DNA from: Dyadobacter sp. CY343
GTDB taxonomy: Bacteria > Bacteroidota > Bacteroidia > Cytophagales > Spirosomataceae
DNA: 64,000 nt
Assembly (NCBI RefSeq): GCF_021390335.1
Contig: NZ_JAJUXK010000003.1
Location: forward strand, 124,001-188,000
Direction of reading: 5' to 3'
In this document: positions 9,276 through 18,159 of the stretch, one piece after another
Position numbering within the stretch: the first letter of the stretch is position 1
How the letters are laid out: each line of letters begins with the position of its first letter
Program-made: the position numbers and the translations under genes
Notes under the pieces: generated by a model
What the model was told of the DNA's origin: nothing
What the model saw: only the letters and a program-made list of their open reading frames with translations
Databases searched by the model: none

Positions 9276-10748
9276 ATGAAAATGAATGGGAGTATTGGGG
9301 TGATAATTGGGAACCGGGATTTTTTTCCGGATCGGCTGGTTGCGGAAGCTCGGGTTGAGATTATTGAGCTTTTTAATAAGCTTGCGATTCCGGCGGTGAT
9401 GCTGGATACAGAGACGACTAAGTTAGGCGGCGTTGAGACTTTTCAGGATGCGCAAAAATGTGCTGCATTGTTCAGGGCGCACCGGGATGAAATAATAGGT
9501 GTGCTGGTCGTATTGCCCAATTTTGGCGACGAGCGCGGTATTGCCGAAACGCTCAAACTGGCTGGATTGAATGTGCCTGTTTTAGTGCAGGGATACCCCG
9601 ATGATTTGAACAAACTTGACGTAGCGCGCAGGAGAGATTCGTGGTGCGGGAAGATTTCGGCCTGCAATAACCTCTACCAGTTCGGGATCAAATACACGCT
9701 TACGACCAAACACGTCGTGCACCCGCAGGACGCTACTTTTATCAAGGATTTACAGGATTTTGTGGCGGTTTGTCGCGTTACCAAAGGTTTGCGGAATGTA
9801 AGAATTGGCGCAATAGGAGCGAGGCCGGGCGGTTTTAATACAGTTCGGTATAGTGAAAAGATATTGCAGCGAAACGGTATCTCAGTGGTCACAGTGGATC
9901 TCTCCGAAATTCTTGGCAGAGCTAATAAACTGACCCAGCACGATACCAGCGTGCAGCAGCATTTACAAAAAATAAGAGATTACGCCGCCGTAGGTCGCAC
10001 GCCGGACGAGGCTTTGTTTCAAATGGCAAAATTCGATGTGGTTCTGGCAGAATTCGTGGCGGAAAATGCACTCGACGCGACCGCGATCCAATGCTGGACT
10101 TCGATTCAGCAGAATTACGGCTGCAACGTGTGTACTTCCATGAGCATTATGAGCGAAAGTATGTCGCCGAGCGGCTGCGAAGTGGATGTGACGGGTACGC
10201 TGAGCATGTACGCGCTGCAACTCGCCTCCGGGACACCGAGTGCGCTCGTGGATTGGAATAACAATTACGCCGACGACGATAACAAATGCGTGCTTTTTCA
10301 CTGCGGAAATTGGGCCAAATCGTTTTTACCGGATATTGAAATCAGCACCGCGCCGATCCTGGGCACTTCGGTAGGCGAGGAAAATACCTACGGCGCATTA
10401 TCCGGCCGCACGCCAGCTATGCCGCTGACTTTCGGCCGCATCAGTACCGACGATCCGAAAGGAATTATGAAGGCTTATGTAGGCGAAGGCAGACTAACTG
10501 ACGATTCACTGAAAACCTTTGGAAACCGCGCAGTGGCCGAAATTCCGAACCTGCAAAAGTTGATGCATTACATCTGTAACAACGGTTTCGAACACCACGT
10601 GGTAATGAATGCATCCAAAACGGCCGGGATCTTGAAAGAGGCGCTGGGCAATTATATGGGCTGGGAAGTGCAGCTTTTTGACGAGCCTATTCGCGATTCA
10701 GTGCAAAACGGCCACACAAGCAGAGAATTGGTTTCTCAATATTCATAA
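9276..10748 (+). CDS. L-fucose/L-arabinose isomerase-family protein
   Basis: This 490-residue protein has the three-domain fold of L-fucose/L-arabinose isomerases, Mn-dependent enzymes that interconvert aldoses and ketoses. The Rossmann-like N-terminal domain begins GSIGVIIGNRDFFPDRLV. Candidate metal ligands in the C-terminal half are the Glu of CEVDVTGTLSMYAL (about residue 303), the Asp of SALVDWNNNYADDD and His in NNGFEHHVVM. The start at 9276 is preferred over the upstream ATG at 9252, which would add an unrelated hydrophobic stretch; 9282 is also possible. It ends 2 bp before the transketolase N-subunit gene, so translation is likely coupled. Sequence alone does not identify the sugar; L-arabinose, L-fucose or another pentose all remain open. 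Confidence 0.85.
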   Translation: MKMNGSIGVIIGNRDFFPDRLVAEARVEIIELFNKLAIPAVMLDTETTKLGGVETFQDAQKCAALFRAHRDEIIGVLVVLPNFGDERGIAETLKLAGLNVPVLVQGYPDDLNKLDVARRRDSWCGKISACNNLYQFGIKYTLTTKHVVHPQDATFIKDLQDFVAVCRVTKGLRNVRIGAIGARPGGFNTVRYSEKILQRNGISVVTVDLSEILGRANKLTQHDTSVQQHLQKIRDYAAVGRTPDEALFQMAKFDVVLAEFVAENALDATAIQCWTSIQQNYGCNVCTSMSIMSESMSPSGCEVDVTGTLSMYALQLASGTPSALVDWNNNYADDDNKCVLFHCGNWAKSFLPDIEISTAPILGTSVGEENTYGALSGRTPAMPLTFGRISTDDPKGIMKAYVGEGRLTDDSLKTFGNRAVAEIPNLQKLMHYICNNGFEHHVVMNASKTAGILKEALGNYMGWEVQLFDEPIRDSVQNGHTSRELVSQYS

Positions 10749-10750
10749 CA

Positions 10751-11578
10751 ATGTCAGAAAAGGAGCTTGCACGGAAGTCGGTGGAGTACCGGCGCAAAAT
10801 ACTCAAGTACATCTACCTGGCGAAGGCGGGCCATACCGGAGGAAGTCTCTCTTGTATCGACATTCTGAATGTGCTTTATAATCACGTTCTGAATGTGAAT
10901 GCGGCGGATTTTTCGTCGCCCGACCGAGACCGTTACATTCAAAGTAAGGGGCATACCGTGGAGGCGCTTTATGTGGTATTGGCTTCAAAAGGCTTTTTTC
11001 CGGAGTCGGATCTTGAAACATTGTGCACGTATCAATCGCACTACATTGGTCACCCGACGCGCAAAGTGCGTGGTGTGGAGCAAAATACGGGCGCATTAGG
11101 TCACGGACTTTCGCTGAGTGTGGGTACCGCGATCGCGGGCAAACTTGATAAAAAAGACTACCGCGTCTTCACATTGCTGGGCGACGGCGAGCTGCCGGAA
11201 GGTTCCAACTGGGAAGCCGCATTGTCGGCCGCGCATTACAAGCTCGATAACCTTTGCGCAATCATTGATAAAAACAACTTACAGATCAGCGGCGCCACGA
11301 GCGATGTCTGCAATACGGATCCTGTCGATGCGAAGTTTGAAGCATTTGGCTGGTCAGTGCGGCACGTGGACGGTCATGATTTTGAACAGTTGAAAGCAGC
11401 ATTTGACGCAATACCATTTGAAATAGGAAAACCGAGCCTGGTAATTGCGCATACGATTAAAGGTAAGGGAATTAGCTATATGGAAAGTCAGTTGAAGTGG
11501 CACCACGGCGTTCCCAGCCAGGAACAATATTCAGACGCATTGCAGGAACTGGACGTAGCGGAGGAAAGTCTTGCCTAA
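10751..11578 (+). CDS. transketolase, N-terminal (thiamine-diphosphate-binding) subunit
   Basis: A 275-residue split-transketolase alpha subunit. It holds the thiamine-diphosphate motif GDGELPEGSNWEA from about residue 143, ending near DKNNLQ, and the conserved KAGHTGGSLS around residue 25-34. Classical transketolase is one 650-residue chain; here the pyrimidine-binding half is encoded by the next gene, as in several specialised sugar pathways such as the D-apulose-4-phosphate transketolase AptA/AptB. The product transfers or cleaves a two-carbon ketol unit from a ketose phosphate in the cytosol. The gene follows the isomerase after 2 bp, suggesting that the isomerised sugar, after phosphorylation, is its substrate. 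No kinase is found nearby. Confidence 0.93.
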   Translation: MSEKELARKSVEYRRKILKYIYLAKAGHTGGSLSCIDILNVLYNHVLNVNAADFSSPDRDRYIQSKGHTVEALYVVLASKGFFPESDLETLCTYQSHYIGHPTRKVRGVEQNTGALGHGLSLSVGTAIAGKLDKKDYRVFTLLGDGELPEGSNWEAALSAAHYKLDNLCAIIDKNNLQISGATSDVCNTDPVDAKFEAFGWSVRHVDGHDFEQLKAAFDAIPFEIGKPSLVIAHTIKGKGISYMESQLKWHHGVPSQEQYSDALQELDVAEESLA

Positions 11579-11617
11579 TCATATTCCGGTCTGACCGGGA
11601 CACTAAATGAACAAGGA

Positions 11618-12583
11618 GTGGAAGCGACTATTGAAAACATTGCTTTGAAGCACCAGGCCAATCTGGAAGTTTTTTCCAAAACATTACAAATGCTGGCCGA
11701 ACACGACCGGGATATTATTGTGGTCACAAGCGACTCGCGCGGCTCGGGTAAGCTGGTTCCGTTCAGTCAGAAATTCCCTGATCAGATCGTTGAAGTGGGT
11801 ATTGCCGAGCAAAATCTGGTCGGCGTATCGGCCGGGCTGGCTTCTACCGGAAAGAAAGTTTTCGCAGTTTCCCCTGCCTGTTTTCTAACTGCGCGTGCAT
11901 TGGAACAGATCAAAAACGACGTAGCCTATTCCGACAATCCGGTCAAGCTGATCGGTATCAGTGCGGGCGTGAGCTACGGCGCATTGGGATCGACGCATCA
12001 TAGTTTGCACGATTTTGCGGTTTTAAGAACAATCAATAACCTCGTGATCGTAGCGCCGGCCGATAATTTCGAAACAGAACAGGCGATCAGGCTCGCTGCC
12101 GAAGCGGATTTTCCGGTTTATTTAAGATTTGGGAAAAAAGCGATGGAGTTGCTTTCGGAGGATGAAAAGACATTTGAATTTGGCAAAGGACGCATTGTTC
12201 GCGAAGGTGCGGACCTGACTATTATTGCAACCGGAGAAACCGTCGCACCGGCGTTGCAGGCTGCTGAAAAACTGGAAAAAGAGTCACGCTTAACAGCTAC
12301 CGTAGTGAGTATGCACACAATCAAGCCTTTGGATTACAATCTTTTAGATGAAATCGCATTGTCCGGCAAGCCAATTTTGACTGTCGAAGAACATAGCATT
12401 TACGGCGGCCTCGGAGAAGCTTGTGCATCCTATCTGTTACAAGCCGGCCACAGGAATGCATTTAAAATTATCGCTATACCTGATGAATATACCGTTACCG
12501 GTTCTCAGCAGGAAATATTTGCACATTACGGTATTTCCGAAGAAGGTATTGCGGCCACGGCGCGGAAACTTTGTCAGGGTTAA
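11618..12583 (+). CDS. transketolase, C-terminal subunit
   Basis: This 321-residue protein is the pyrimidine-binding half plus C-terminal domain of a split transketolase. The catalytic Glu is Glu64 in VGIAEQNLVGVSAGLA, which activates the cofactor supplied by the partner subunit. The segment SYGALGSTHHSLHD and the C-terminal GKPILTVEEHSIYGGLGEA are typical. Translation is set to the GTG at 11618, since no ATG in this frame precedes the conserved region; a short out-of-frame ATG at 11607 lies just upstream. It follows its partner after 39 bp, and the two products should form an alpha2-beta2 enzyme. Confidence 0.92.
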   Translation: MEATIENIALKHQANLEVFSKTLQMLAEHDRDIIVVTSDSRGSGKLVPFSQKFPDQIVEVGIAEQNLVGVSAGLASTGKKVFAVSPACFLTARALEQIKNDVAYSDNPVKLIGISAGVSYGALGSTHHSLHDFAVLRTINNLVIVAPADNFETEQAIRLAAEADFPVYLRFGKKAMELLSEDEKTFEFGKGRIVREGADLTIIATGETVAPALQAAEKLEKESRLTATVVSMHTIKPLDYNLLDEIALSGKPILTVEEHSIYGGLGEACASYLLQAGHRNAFKIIAIPDEYTVTGSQQEIFAHYGISEEGIAATARKLCQG

Positions 12584-12640
12584 TGCTACCGGGCGCTGTC
12601 TGAAATTTACCAGTCTATTCTTTCACCGTTTTCCTGTCCT

Positions 12641-14047
12641 ATGAAACGGATCAAAAAGCTTTTCATTTTTTCGCTGCTGGCCCTGTCAGTTCCCGGTTTT
12701 GCTCAGGTTCCTGCCGTAAAAACGCGGATACTCGTATTGACGGATATTGAAAATGAACCCGATGATACGCAGTCGCTGATCCGTTTTCTGACCTATTCCA
12801 ATCAATGGGATATTGAAGGTTTGGTAGCAACTACCTCGATTCACCAGCCGAATCGCGTCGCGCCGGAGAAGATCAGGCAGCTGATACAAGCTTATGGGAA
12901 AGTGAGAAATAATCTTTTACTGCACGAAAAAGGATATCCTACCACTGAATATCTGTTGAGCATTACCAAGCCGAGTATTCCTGAGTTTGGTATGCAGGCG
13001 ATCGGGGAGGGTAAAGATTCGGAAGGGTCGGAATGGATTATTAAAGTGATTGATAAAAAGGACGACAGGCCGGTCTGGATTCCCGTTTGGGGAGGGGCTA
13101 ACTGTCTGGCGCAGGCATTATGGAAGGTTCGTAAAACGCGTTCTCCGGAAGATTTAAAGCAATTTGTTTCCAAAATCCGCATGTACACGATCTCGGATCA
13201 GGACGATACCGGGCCGTGGATCCGCAAGAATTTCCCTGAACTTTTTTATGTAGGCAGTCCGGGCTACCACGCTGCCGGGGCTTACCATTATGCTACCTGG
13301 TCAGGTATTAGCGGCGATAAATTTCATGGTCGCTTTGTGGGCGCCAATTTTGAGATAGTCGATAATCCCTGGCTCGATGAGCACGTAAGAAGTCACGGGC
13401 CGCTGGGCGCTGAATATCCTTTTACCAAATTTTTAATGGAGGGCGACACGCCGTCTTTTTTAGGTTTGATAGAAAATGGCCTGAATGTGCCCGAGCATCC
13501 CGAATATGGCGGCTGGGGCGGCAGGTACGAACTCTATAAACCAAGGACCTTAAAATATTTCTACGAGCCAGAAACCCGACCTATTTATACCGACGCCATG
13601 GACGAAGTAAAAGGGGTGGACGGGAATTTTCATACCAGCAACAAAGCCACGCTATGGCGCTGGCGGGAGGCATTTCAGAACGATTTTGCTGCTCGTATGG
13701 ACTGGACGGTCAAGCCTTTTAAAGAAGTCAATCACCCGCCGAAAGCTGTTTCAAACAATGGAAATGCAATTAAGGCAAAAAGTGGCGAGAAGGTGACGCT
13801 GAGCGCCGAAGGTTCGCAGGATCCCGACGGAAATGCGCTGAGCTATGAATGGATTTATTACCCCGAGCCGGGTAGCTACAATGTAAAAGAGCCTTTGGGG
13901 ATCGTTGACGCCAAAGCGGCTACTACATCATTTCCAGCCCCGAAAGTAACGCAGCCCGAGACGGTCCACGTTATTCTGGCGGTAACAGACAATGGAAAAC
14001 CTGCACTCACGCGGTACCAGCGGGTGATCGTTACGGTATACCCGTAA
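12641..14047 (+). CDS. exported DUF1593 nucleoside-hydrolase-like protein
   Basis: A 468-residue protein with signal peptide (cleavage near GFAQ, residue 21). Residues 27-300 match DUF1593, which resembles inosine-uridine nucleoside hydrolase: the N-terminal [20 protein letters not shown] has the Asp-rich calcium-binding pattern of that fold. From about residue 365 a small beta-sandwich follows, with the PKD-like segment [21 protein letters not shown]. Family members are found with plant-glycan enzymes; ribosyl or pentosyl hydrolysis is plausible but unproven. It lies 57 bp after the transketolase gene and 11 bp before the ABC binding-protein gene, in a run of same-strand genes. It may release the pentose that the following transporter takes up. 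Confidence 0.85.
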   Translation: MKRIKKLFIFSLLALSVPGFAQVPAVKTRILVLTDIENEPDDTQSLIRFLTYSNQWDIEGLVATTSIHQPNRVAPEKIRQLIQAYGKVRNNLLLHEKGYPTTEYLLSITKPSIPEFGMQAIGEGKDSEGSEWIIKVIDKKDDRPVWIPVWGGANCLAQALWKVRKTRSPEDLKQFVSKIRMYTISDQDDTGPWIRKNFPELFYVGSPGYHAAGAYHYATWSGISGDKFHGRFVGANFEIVDNPWLDEHVRSHGPLGAEYPFTKFLMEGDTPSFLGLIENGLNVPEHPEYGGWGGRYELYKPRTLKYFYEPETRPIYTDAMDEVKGVDGNFHTSNKATLWRWREAFQNDFAARMDWTVKPFKEVNHPPKAVSNNGNAIKAKSGEKVTLSAEGSQDPDGNALSYEWIYYPEPGSYNVKEPLGIVDAKAATTSFPAPKVTQPETVHVILAVTDNGKPALTRYQRVIVTVYP

Positions 14048-14058
14048 AACCAATTCCT

Positions 14059-15015
14059 ATGAAATTATTGAATCCATATAAATCCCTGTTGATCTGCGCC
14101 CTTTTTGGACTTGGATTAATTGGTTGTAAAACAAGACAAAGCGAAGAGGAGCCCAAGAAAATGGCGATTGTCGTTTCCACGCTCAACAATCCCTGGTTTG
14201 TGTTCCTGGCCGAGCAGGCGCAGGCCAAGGCGAAAGAGCTGGGTTATGAATCGAAAGTGTTTGATTCCCAAAACAATACATCACAGGAAACCGACCATTT
14301 CGAGAATGCGATCGCTTCGGGCTACGACGCGATCCTGTTCAATCCTACCGATGCCGATGGTTCGATCGTGAATGTAAAAAATGCGACTGCGGCCGGTGTG
14401 CCGGTTTTTTGTATGGATAGGGAAGTGAATGCAAACGGTGCTGCCACTTCACAGATCTTATCGGACAGCTATTCCGGTTGTGTGGCGATTGGGAAGTATT
14501 TTGTGGAGACTTTGAATAAAAAGGGCAAATACGTCGAGATACTTGGGATGGTGGGAGACAACAATACATGGAACCGTTCGAAAGGCTTTCACAGCGTGGT
14601 CGACCAGTATCCTGATTTGAAAATGGTTGCTCAGCAAAGCGCTGATTTTGACCGTAATAAGGCCATGGAAGTCCTGGAATCGATATTGCAAGCGCAGCCC
14701 GATATTGATGCCGTTTTTTGCGGGAATGATGCGATGGCGATGGGCGCTTACCAGGCTTTGGTGGCTGCGGGAAAGGCGGATCATGTGAAGGTATTTGGTT
14801 TTGATGGCGCCGAGGATGTGGTGAAGTCGATCCAGGATGGAAAAATTATGGCGACGGGGATGCAGTTTCCGGTAGTAATGGCACAAACTGCCGCCACTTT
14901 TGCGGATCAGTATTTCAAAGGCGAGCGAAAGTTTCCGAAGAAAATGCCGGTGGCAGTGGAGCTGGTGAAGCGTGACAATATCGAGAATTACGCCGCTTAC
15001 GGGAAAGAGGATTGA
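14059..15015 (+). CDS. sugar ABC transporter substrate-binding lipoprotein, RbsB type
   Basis: A 318-residue periplasmic-binding-protein type 1 (ribose/galactose family). The signal peptide ends in LIGC, so Cys23 should be lipidated. The opening [22 protein letters not shown] is the classical RbsB sugar-binding strand, and [22 protein letters not shown] near residue 215 is the second. It delivers a pentose or related sugar to the inner-membrane permease encoded downstream. The lipid anchor is unusual compared with the soluble E. coli RbsB but fits other Bacteroidota binding proteins. The stop codon at 15015 lies only 2 bp before the next start. Confidence 0.93.
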   Translation: MKLLNPYKSLLICALFGLGLIGCKTRQSEEEPKKMAIVVSTLNNPWFVFLAEQAQAKAKELGYESKVFDSQNNTSQETDHFENAIASGYDAILFNPTDADGSIVNVKNATAAGVPVFCMDREVNANGAATSQILSDSYSGCVAIGKYFVETLNKKGKYVEILGMVGDNNTWNRSKGFHSVVDQYPDLKMVAQQSADFDRNKAMEVLESILQAQPDIDAVFCGNDAMAMGAYQALVAAGKADHVKVFGFDGAEDVVKSIQDGKIMATGMQFPVVMAQTAATFADQYFKGERKFPKKMPVAVELVKRDNIENYAAYGKED

Positions 15016-15017
15016 CT

Positions 15018-15665
15018 ATGAAAAAGACGCTCAGATACCTGTTGTTTTTACTGGTGATTGCATTCGTAGCCTATAATTCGGTTTATTTCAAAAAACTGGA
15101 TGAGATAAAGGCGGGCACCGATTTATTTAATGGCAGAAAGTTCGCTGCTAGTTTCTGGTCTCAAAAGCTGACGCCGGCGCTCGCTGCTGCTCCTGATGCA
15201 GCGCTGCTTTTTGATTTTTTAAAAACGGATTCGGACCAGGCATTTTCCAAATATGGGAAGTCGATGAGCATTGGAAATATCAAATATTTTCTGGTAAATG
15301 GGCGGGGTATCGTTCGGTCGGTGGAGGAAAATCAGGTGATTCTTGATGTAAATACAAAGGCTGGGAGCAAACGTATGGTTTTAGCTACGGAGTACATTTT
15401 TGGGAATGCAGTCCGCGACGCTTCCGGGCAGATCGATATCAATGATTTCGGCAATTCTTCGGATCTCAATGCCATTTCCGCCGAACTGAACCAGATTATC
15501 CGCGATAAGGTGCTGCCATCGTTTCTTGCCAAAGTAAAAAACGGCGATGAAATTACCTTTTCCGGCGCACTCGAACTCAACCAGAAATACCCTGATCTTG
15601 CCAAAATTGAGATTATCCCGATCCGACTTTCGATAGACGATCCATCAGAAACCAAACCGGAATAA
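15018..15665 (+). CDS. DUF2291-family protein associated with the sugar ABC importer
   Basis: This 215-residue protein has one N-terminal membrane segment or signal anchor (LRYLLFLLVIAFVAYNSVYF) and an extracytoplasmic domain of the DUF2291 family. Members are encoded almost always inside ribose-type ABC operons, but their role is unknown. Typical segments are the N-terminal LDEIKAGTDLFNGRKFAASFW and the central GIVRSVEENQVILDVNT, an OB-like beta region. The ATG at 15018 is preferred over the TTG at 15012, which would overlap the previous stop codon. It lies between the binding-protein and ATPase genes, 2 bp from each, so co-translation is likely. A helper role in substrate handover is a reasonable guess. 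Confidence 0.82.
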   Translation: MKKTLRYLLFLLVIAFVAYNSVYFKKLDEIKAGTDLFNGRKFAASFWSQKLTPALAAAPDAALLFDFLKTDSDQAFSKYGKSMSIGNIKYFLVNGRGIVRSVEENQVILDVNTKAGSKRMVLATEYIFGNAVRDASGQIDINDFGNSSDLNAISAELNQIIRDKVLPSFLAKVKNGDEITFSGALELNQKYPDLAKIEIIPIRLSIDDPSETKPE

Positions 15666-15667
15666 TC

Positions 15668-17188
15668 ATGCTGACCGCAGAGAATATTACCAAAAGATTT
15701 CCGGGAGTAGTGGCTCTGGATAACGTGAACCTGACGCTCGATGCCGGAAAAGTCACTGCCTTAATAGGGGAAAATGGCGCAGGTAAATCGACGCTGATGA
15801 AGATATTGTCGGGCGTTTATGTAGACTACGAGGGACAGATTTTCTGGAAAGACAATCTTGTCAAATTCAATAACCCGAAAGAAGCGCAGCAACACGGCAT
15901 CGCGATCATTCATCAGGAACTCAACCTGATACCTTACCTGACGATCACCGAAAACATATTCCTCGGTCGCGAAATGCTGAGCCAGTATGGAACGCTGGAT
16001 AAGAACAAAATGCGCCGCAAAACGCAGGAGCTGCTCGACAGATTGAAACTGAAAGTCGCCCCGGAAACGCGCGTTGTGAACCTGAAAGTGGGCCAGCAGC
16101 AGATCGTGGAAATTGCAAAAGCACTACTCACAGAGGCGGAGCTTATCATTATGGACGAGCCTACTTCGGCGATTACCGGCAGCGAGGTGGAGGTATTGTT
16201 CGGGATTATCGAGGAACTGAAAGTTGAGAACAAAGCGATCGTGTACGTGTCGCACAAGCTGGACGAACTGTTCCGGATCGCAGATCATTTTGTGGTTTTG
16301 CGGGACGGAAAGTCTGTTGATTCGGGTAAAATGCAGGATATTGACCAGGATCAGCTGATCACGAAAATGGTGGGCCGGAAGATTGAAGTGATGCGAAAAA
16401 AGCTATCACAAGGCGCGACTGAGGTTTTACTACAAATTGAAAATCTCACTTTGCAGCACGCATTGCGCAAGAATGAGCGGATATTGAAGGATATTAATTT
16501 TGAAGTGCGCCGCGGCGAAATCGTGGGAATATTTGGGTTAATGGGGGCCGGGCGGACGGAGTTATTGGAAACAATTTTCGGTTTGCACGCGGCGCGGTCG
16601 CAAGGTACTATTCGGGTGGAAGGAAAAGCATTGTCTATCTCGAAACCCGCACAGGCAATCGCCGCGGGCCTGGCGCTGGTGCCGGAGGATAGAAAAAAGG
16701 ACGGGCTGGTTTTAGGAATGGATGTAAAAACGAATATCTGCCTGACTACCCTCGCTGAGCTGGAAATTATGGGTATTTCGAGCGAAAATAAAGAGCTCGC
16801 TCTGACCGAAAAATATATAGGAGAATTAAAAATCAAAACGCCGTCGGGAAAGCAGCAAGCTAAAAACCTGAGCGGCGGCAACCAGCAGAAAATCGTATTG
16901 GCAAAATGGCTGGCGACCAAACCGAAGCTGCTATTGCTGGACGAACCGACGCGGGGAATTGATATTCATGCGAAAAGCGAAATTTACAAACTGATCATTC
17001 AACTGGCAGATAATGGTCTGGGAATCATTGTAGTATCCTCGGAATTGCCCGAGATACTGGCTGTCTCCGATCGCGTTCTGGTAATGGCGGAAGGCGAGCT
17101 CACTGCTGAATTTACTTCCGCCGAGGCAACCGAGGACCTGATCCTGAAAGCGGCGATACCGCATTCCATTTATGAAAAGCAATTATGA
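15668..17188 (+). CDS. sugar ABC transporter ATP-binding protein, RbsA type
   Basis: A 506-residue tandem ATPase typical of carbohydrate importers of the CUT2 class. The first cassette has Walker A GENGAGKSTLMK (about residue 34) and LKVGQQQIVEIAKAL as a degenerate signature; the second has GLMGAGRTELLE, where Walker A Lys is replaced as usual in CUT2 proteins, and a proper LSGGNQQKIVLAKWL signature with LLLDEPTRGIDI as Walker B. Length matches RbsA/XylG/AraG. It powers uptake through the permease encoded next, overlapping that gene by 4 bp (ATGA). Substrate is a pentose or similar by class; which one is not decided by this subunit. Confidence 0.95.
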   Translation: MLTAENITKRFPGVVALDNVNLTLDAGKVTALIGENGAGKSTLMKILSGVYVDYEGQIFWKDNLVKFNNPKEAQQHGIAIIHQELNLIPYLTITENIFLGREMLSQYGTLDKNKMRRKTQELLDRLKLKVAPETRVVNLKVGQQQIVEIAKALLTEAELIIMDEPTSAITGSEVEVLFGIIEELKVENKAIVYVSHKLDELFRIADHFVVLRDGKSVDSGKMQDIDQDQLITKMVGRKIEVMRKKLSQGATEVLLQIENLTLQHALRKNERILKDINFEVRRGEIVGIFGLMGAGRTELLETIFGLHAARSQGTIRVEGKALSISKPAQAIAAGLALVPEDRKKDGLVLGMDVKTNICLTTLAELEIMGISSENKELALTEKYIGELKIKTPSGKQQAKNLSGGNQQKIVLAKWLATKPKLLLLDEPTRGIDIHAKSEIYKLIIQLADNGLGIIVVSSELPEILAVSDRVLVMAEGELTAEFTSAEATEDLILKAAIPHSIYEKQL

Positions 17189-18159
17189 ACCTGGCATTAG
17201 ATAAAGATAAATTACTTCGTTTTCAGTCGCTTATCGCGCTTTTTTTACTTTGTGTCGGACTGAGTATTCTGTCGGACAAGTTTCTCAGCGTTTCCAATCT
17301 ATGGAATGTAATGCGGCAGATCTCAGTCAATATCTGCATTTCGACGGGGATGACTTTGATTGTATTAACGGCGGGGATCGATTTATCTGTCGGCTCGGTA
17401 CTGGCACTTTGCGGCGCGATCACAGCCGGGCTGCTCAAAAGCGGCATTGAGATTCCGAGTGATAATTTGTACATCGGTTTCACAGTGCTGGGCGCTTCTC
17501 TGGCCGGGATATTAACGGGCTCTGCGCTGGGTGCGTTGAATGGCTGGACGATTACGAAATTCAAAGTTCCACCGTTTGTAGCGACGCTGGCTATGCTCAC
17601 TGTCGCGCGCGGTTTCACCATGTTATGGACCAAAGGTTTCCCGATCAGCGGCTTGGGTGACACGTTTTTGTTCCTGGGTACCGGCTGGTTTTTGGGCGTT
17701 CCAGTACCAGTATGGATCTCTGCGCTGATCGTGGTGCTCGCTGTTTTTATTACTACCAAAACCAGATTGGGAAAGTATATTTATGCGATCGGAGGGAATG
17801 AGAGTGCTTCACGACTATCTGGTATTCAGGTGAATAGGGTTAAAATTATCGTGTATACCATAGGCGGGGCGCTCGCGGCGGTAGGCGGCTTGCTGGTTAC
17901 TTCCCGGCTTGATTCGGCGCAGCCCAATGCAGGTGTCAGCTACGAGCTTGATTCGATCGCGGCCGTGGTAATAGGAGGGACTTCTCTTTCAGGAGGCCGG
18001 GGTAGTGTGCTCGGCACCGTTCAGGGCGCACTGATCATCGGGGTTTTGAACAACGGACTGGTGCTGCTCAATGTGTCGCCTTTCTGGCAGCAGGTCGTGA
18101 AAGGTTTGGTGATATTGCTCGCGGTGATTATTGATAAGGCTAACTCCAAAAACGACTAG
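17185..18159 (+). CDS. sugar ABC transporter permease, RbsC type
   Basis: A 324-residue inner-membrane protein with about ten hydrophobic segments, matching the BPD_transp_2 (RbsC/XylH/AraH) family. The segment TLIVLTAGIDLSVGSVLALCGA and the later AVVIGGTSLSGGRGSVLGTVQGAL are strong family signatures, the second containing the loop that contacts the ATPase. It forms a homodimer with the RbsA-type protein. The start codon overlaps the rbsA stop by 4 bp. Its own stop overlaps by 4 bp the stop of the convergent WG-repeat gene, so the operon ends abruptly and no terminator can be placed between them. Confidence 0.94.
   Translation: MNLALDKDKLLRFQSLIALFLLCVGLSILSDKFLSVSNLWNVMRQISVNICISTGMTLIVLTAGIDLSVGSVLALCGAITAGLLKSGIEIPSDNLYIGFTVLGASLAGILTGSALGALNGWTITKFKVPPFVATLAMLTVARGFTMLWTKGFPISGLGDTFLFLGTGWFLGVPVPVWISALIVVLAVFITTKTRLGKYIYAIGGNESASRLSGIQVNRVKIIVYTIGGALAAVGGLLVTSRLDSAQPNAGVSYELDSIAAVVIGGTSLSGGRGSVLGTVQGALIIGVLNNGLVLLNVSPFWQQVVKGLVILLAVIIDKANSKND

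Noticed and set aside
16351..16920. 189-residue minus-strand frame
   Set aside because: It is antisense to the RbsA-type gene and Ser/Phe/Ile rich, as expected for a shadow frame.
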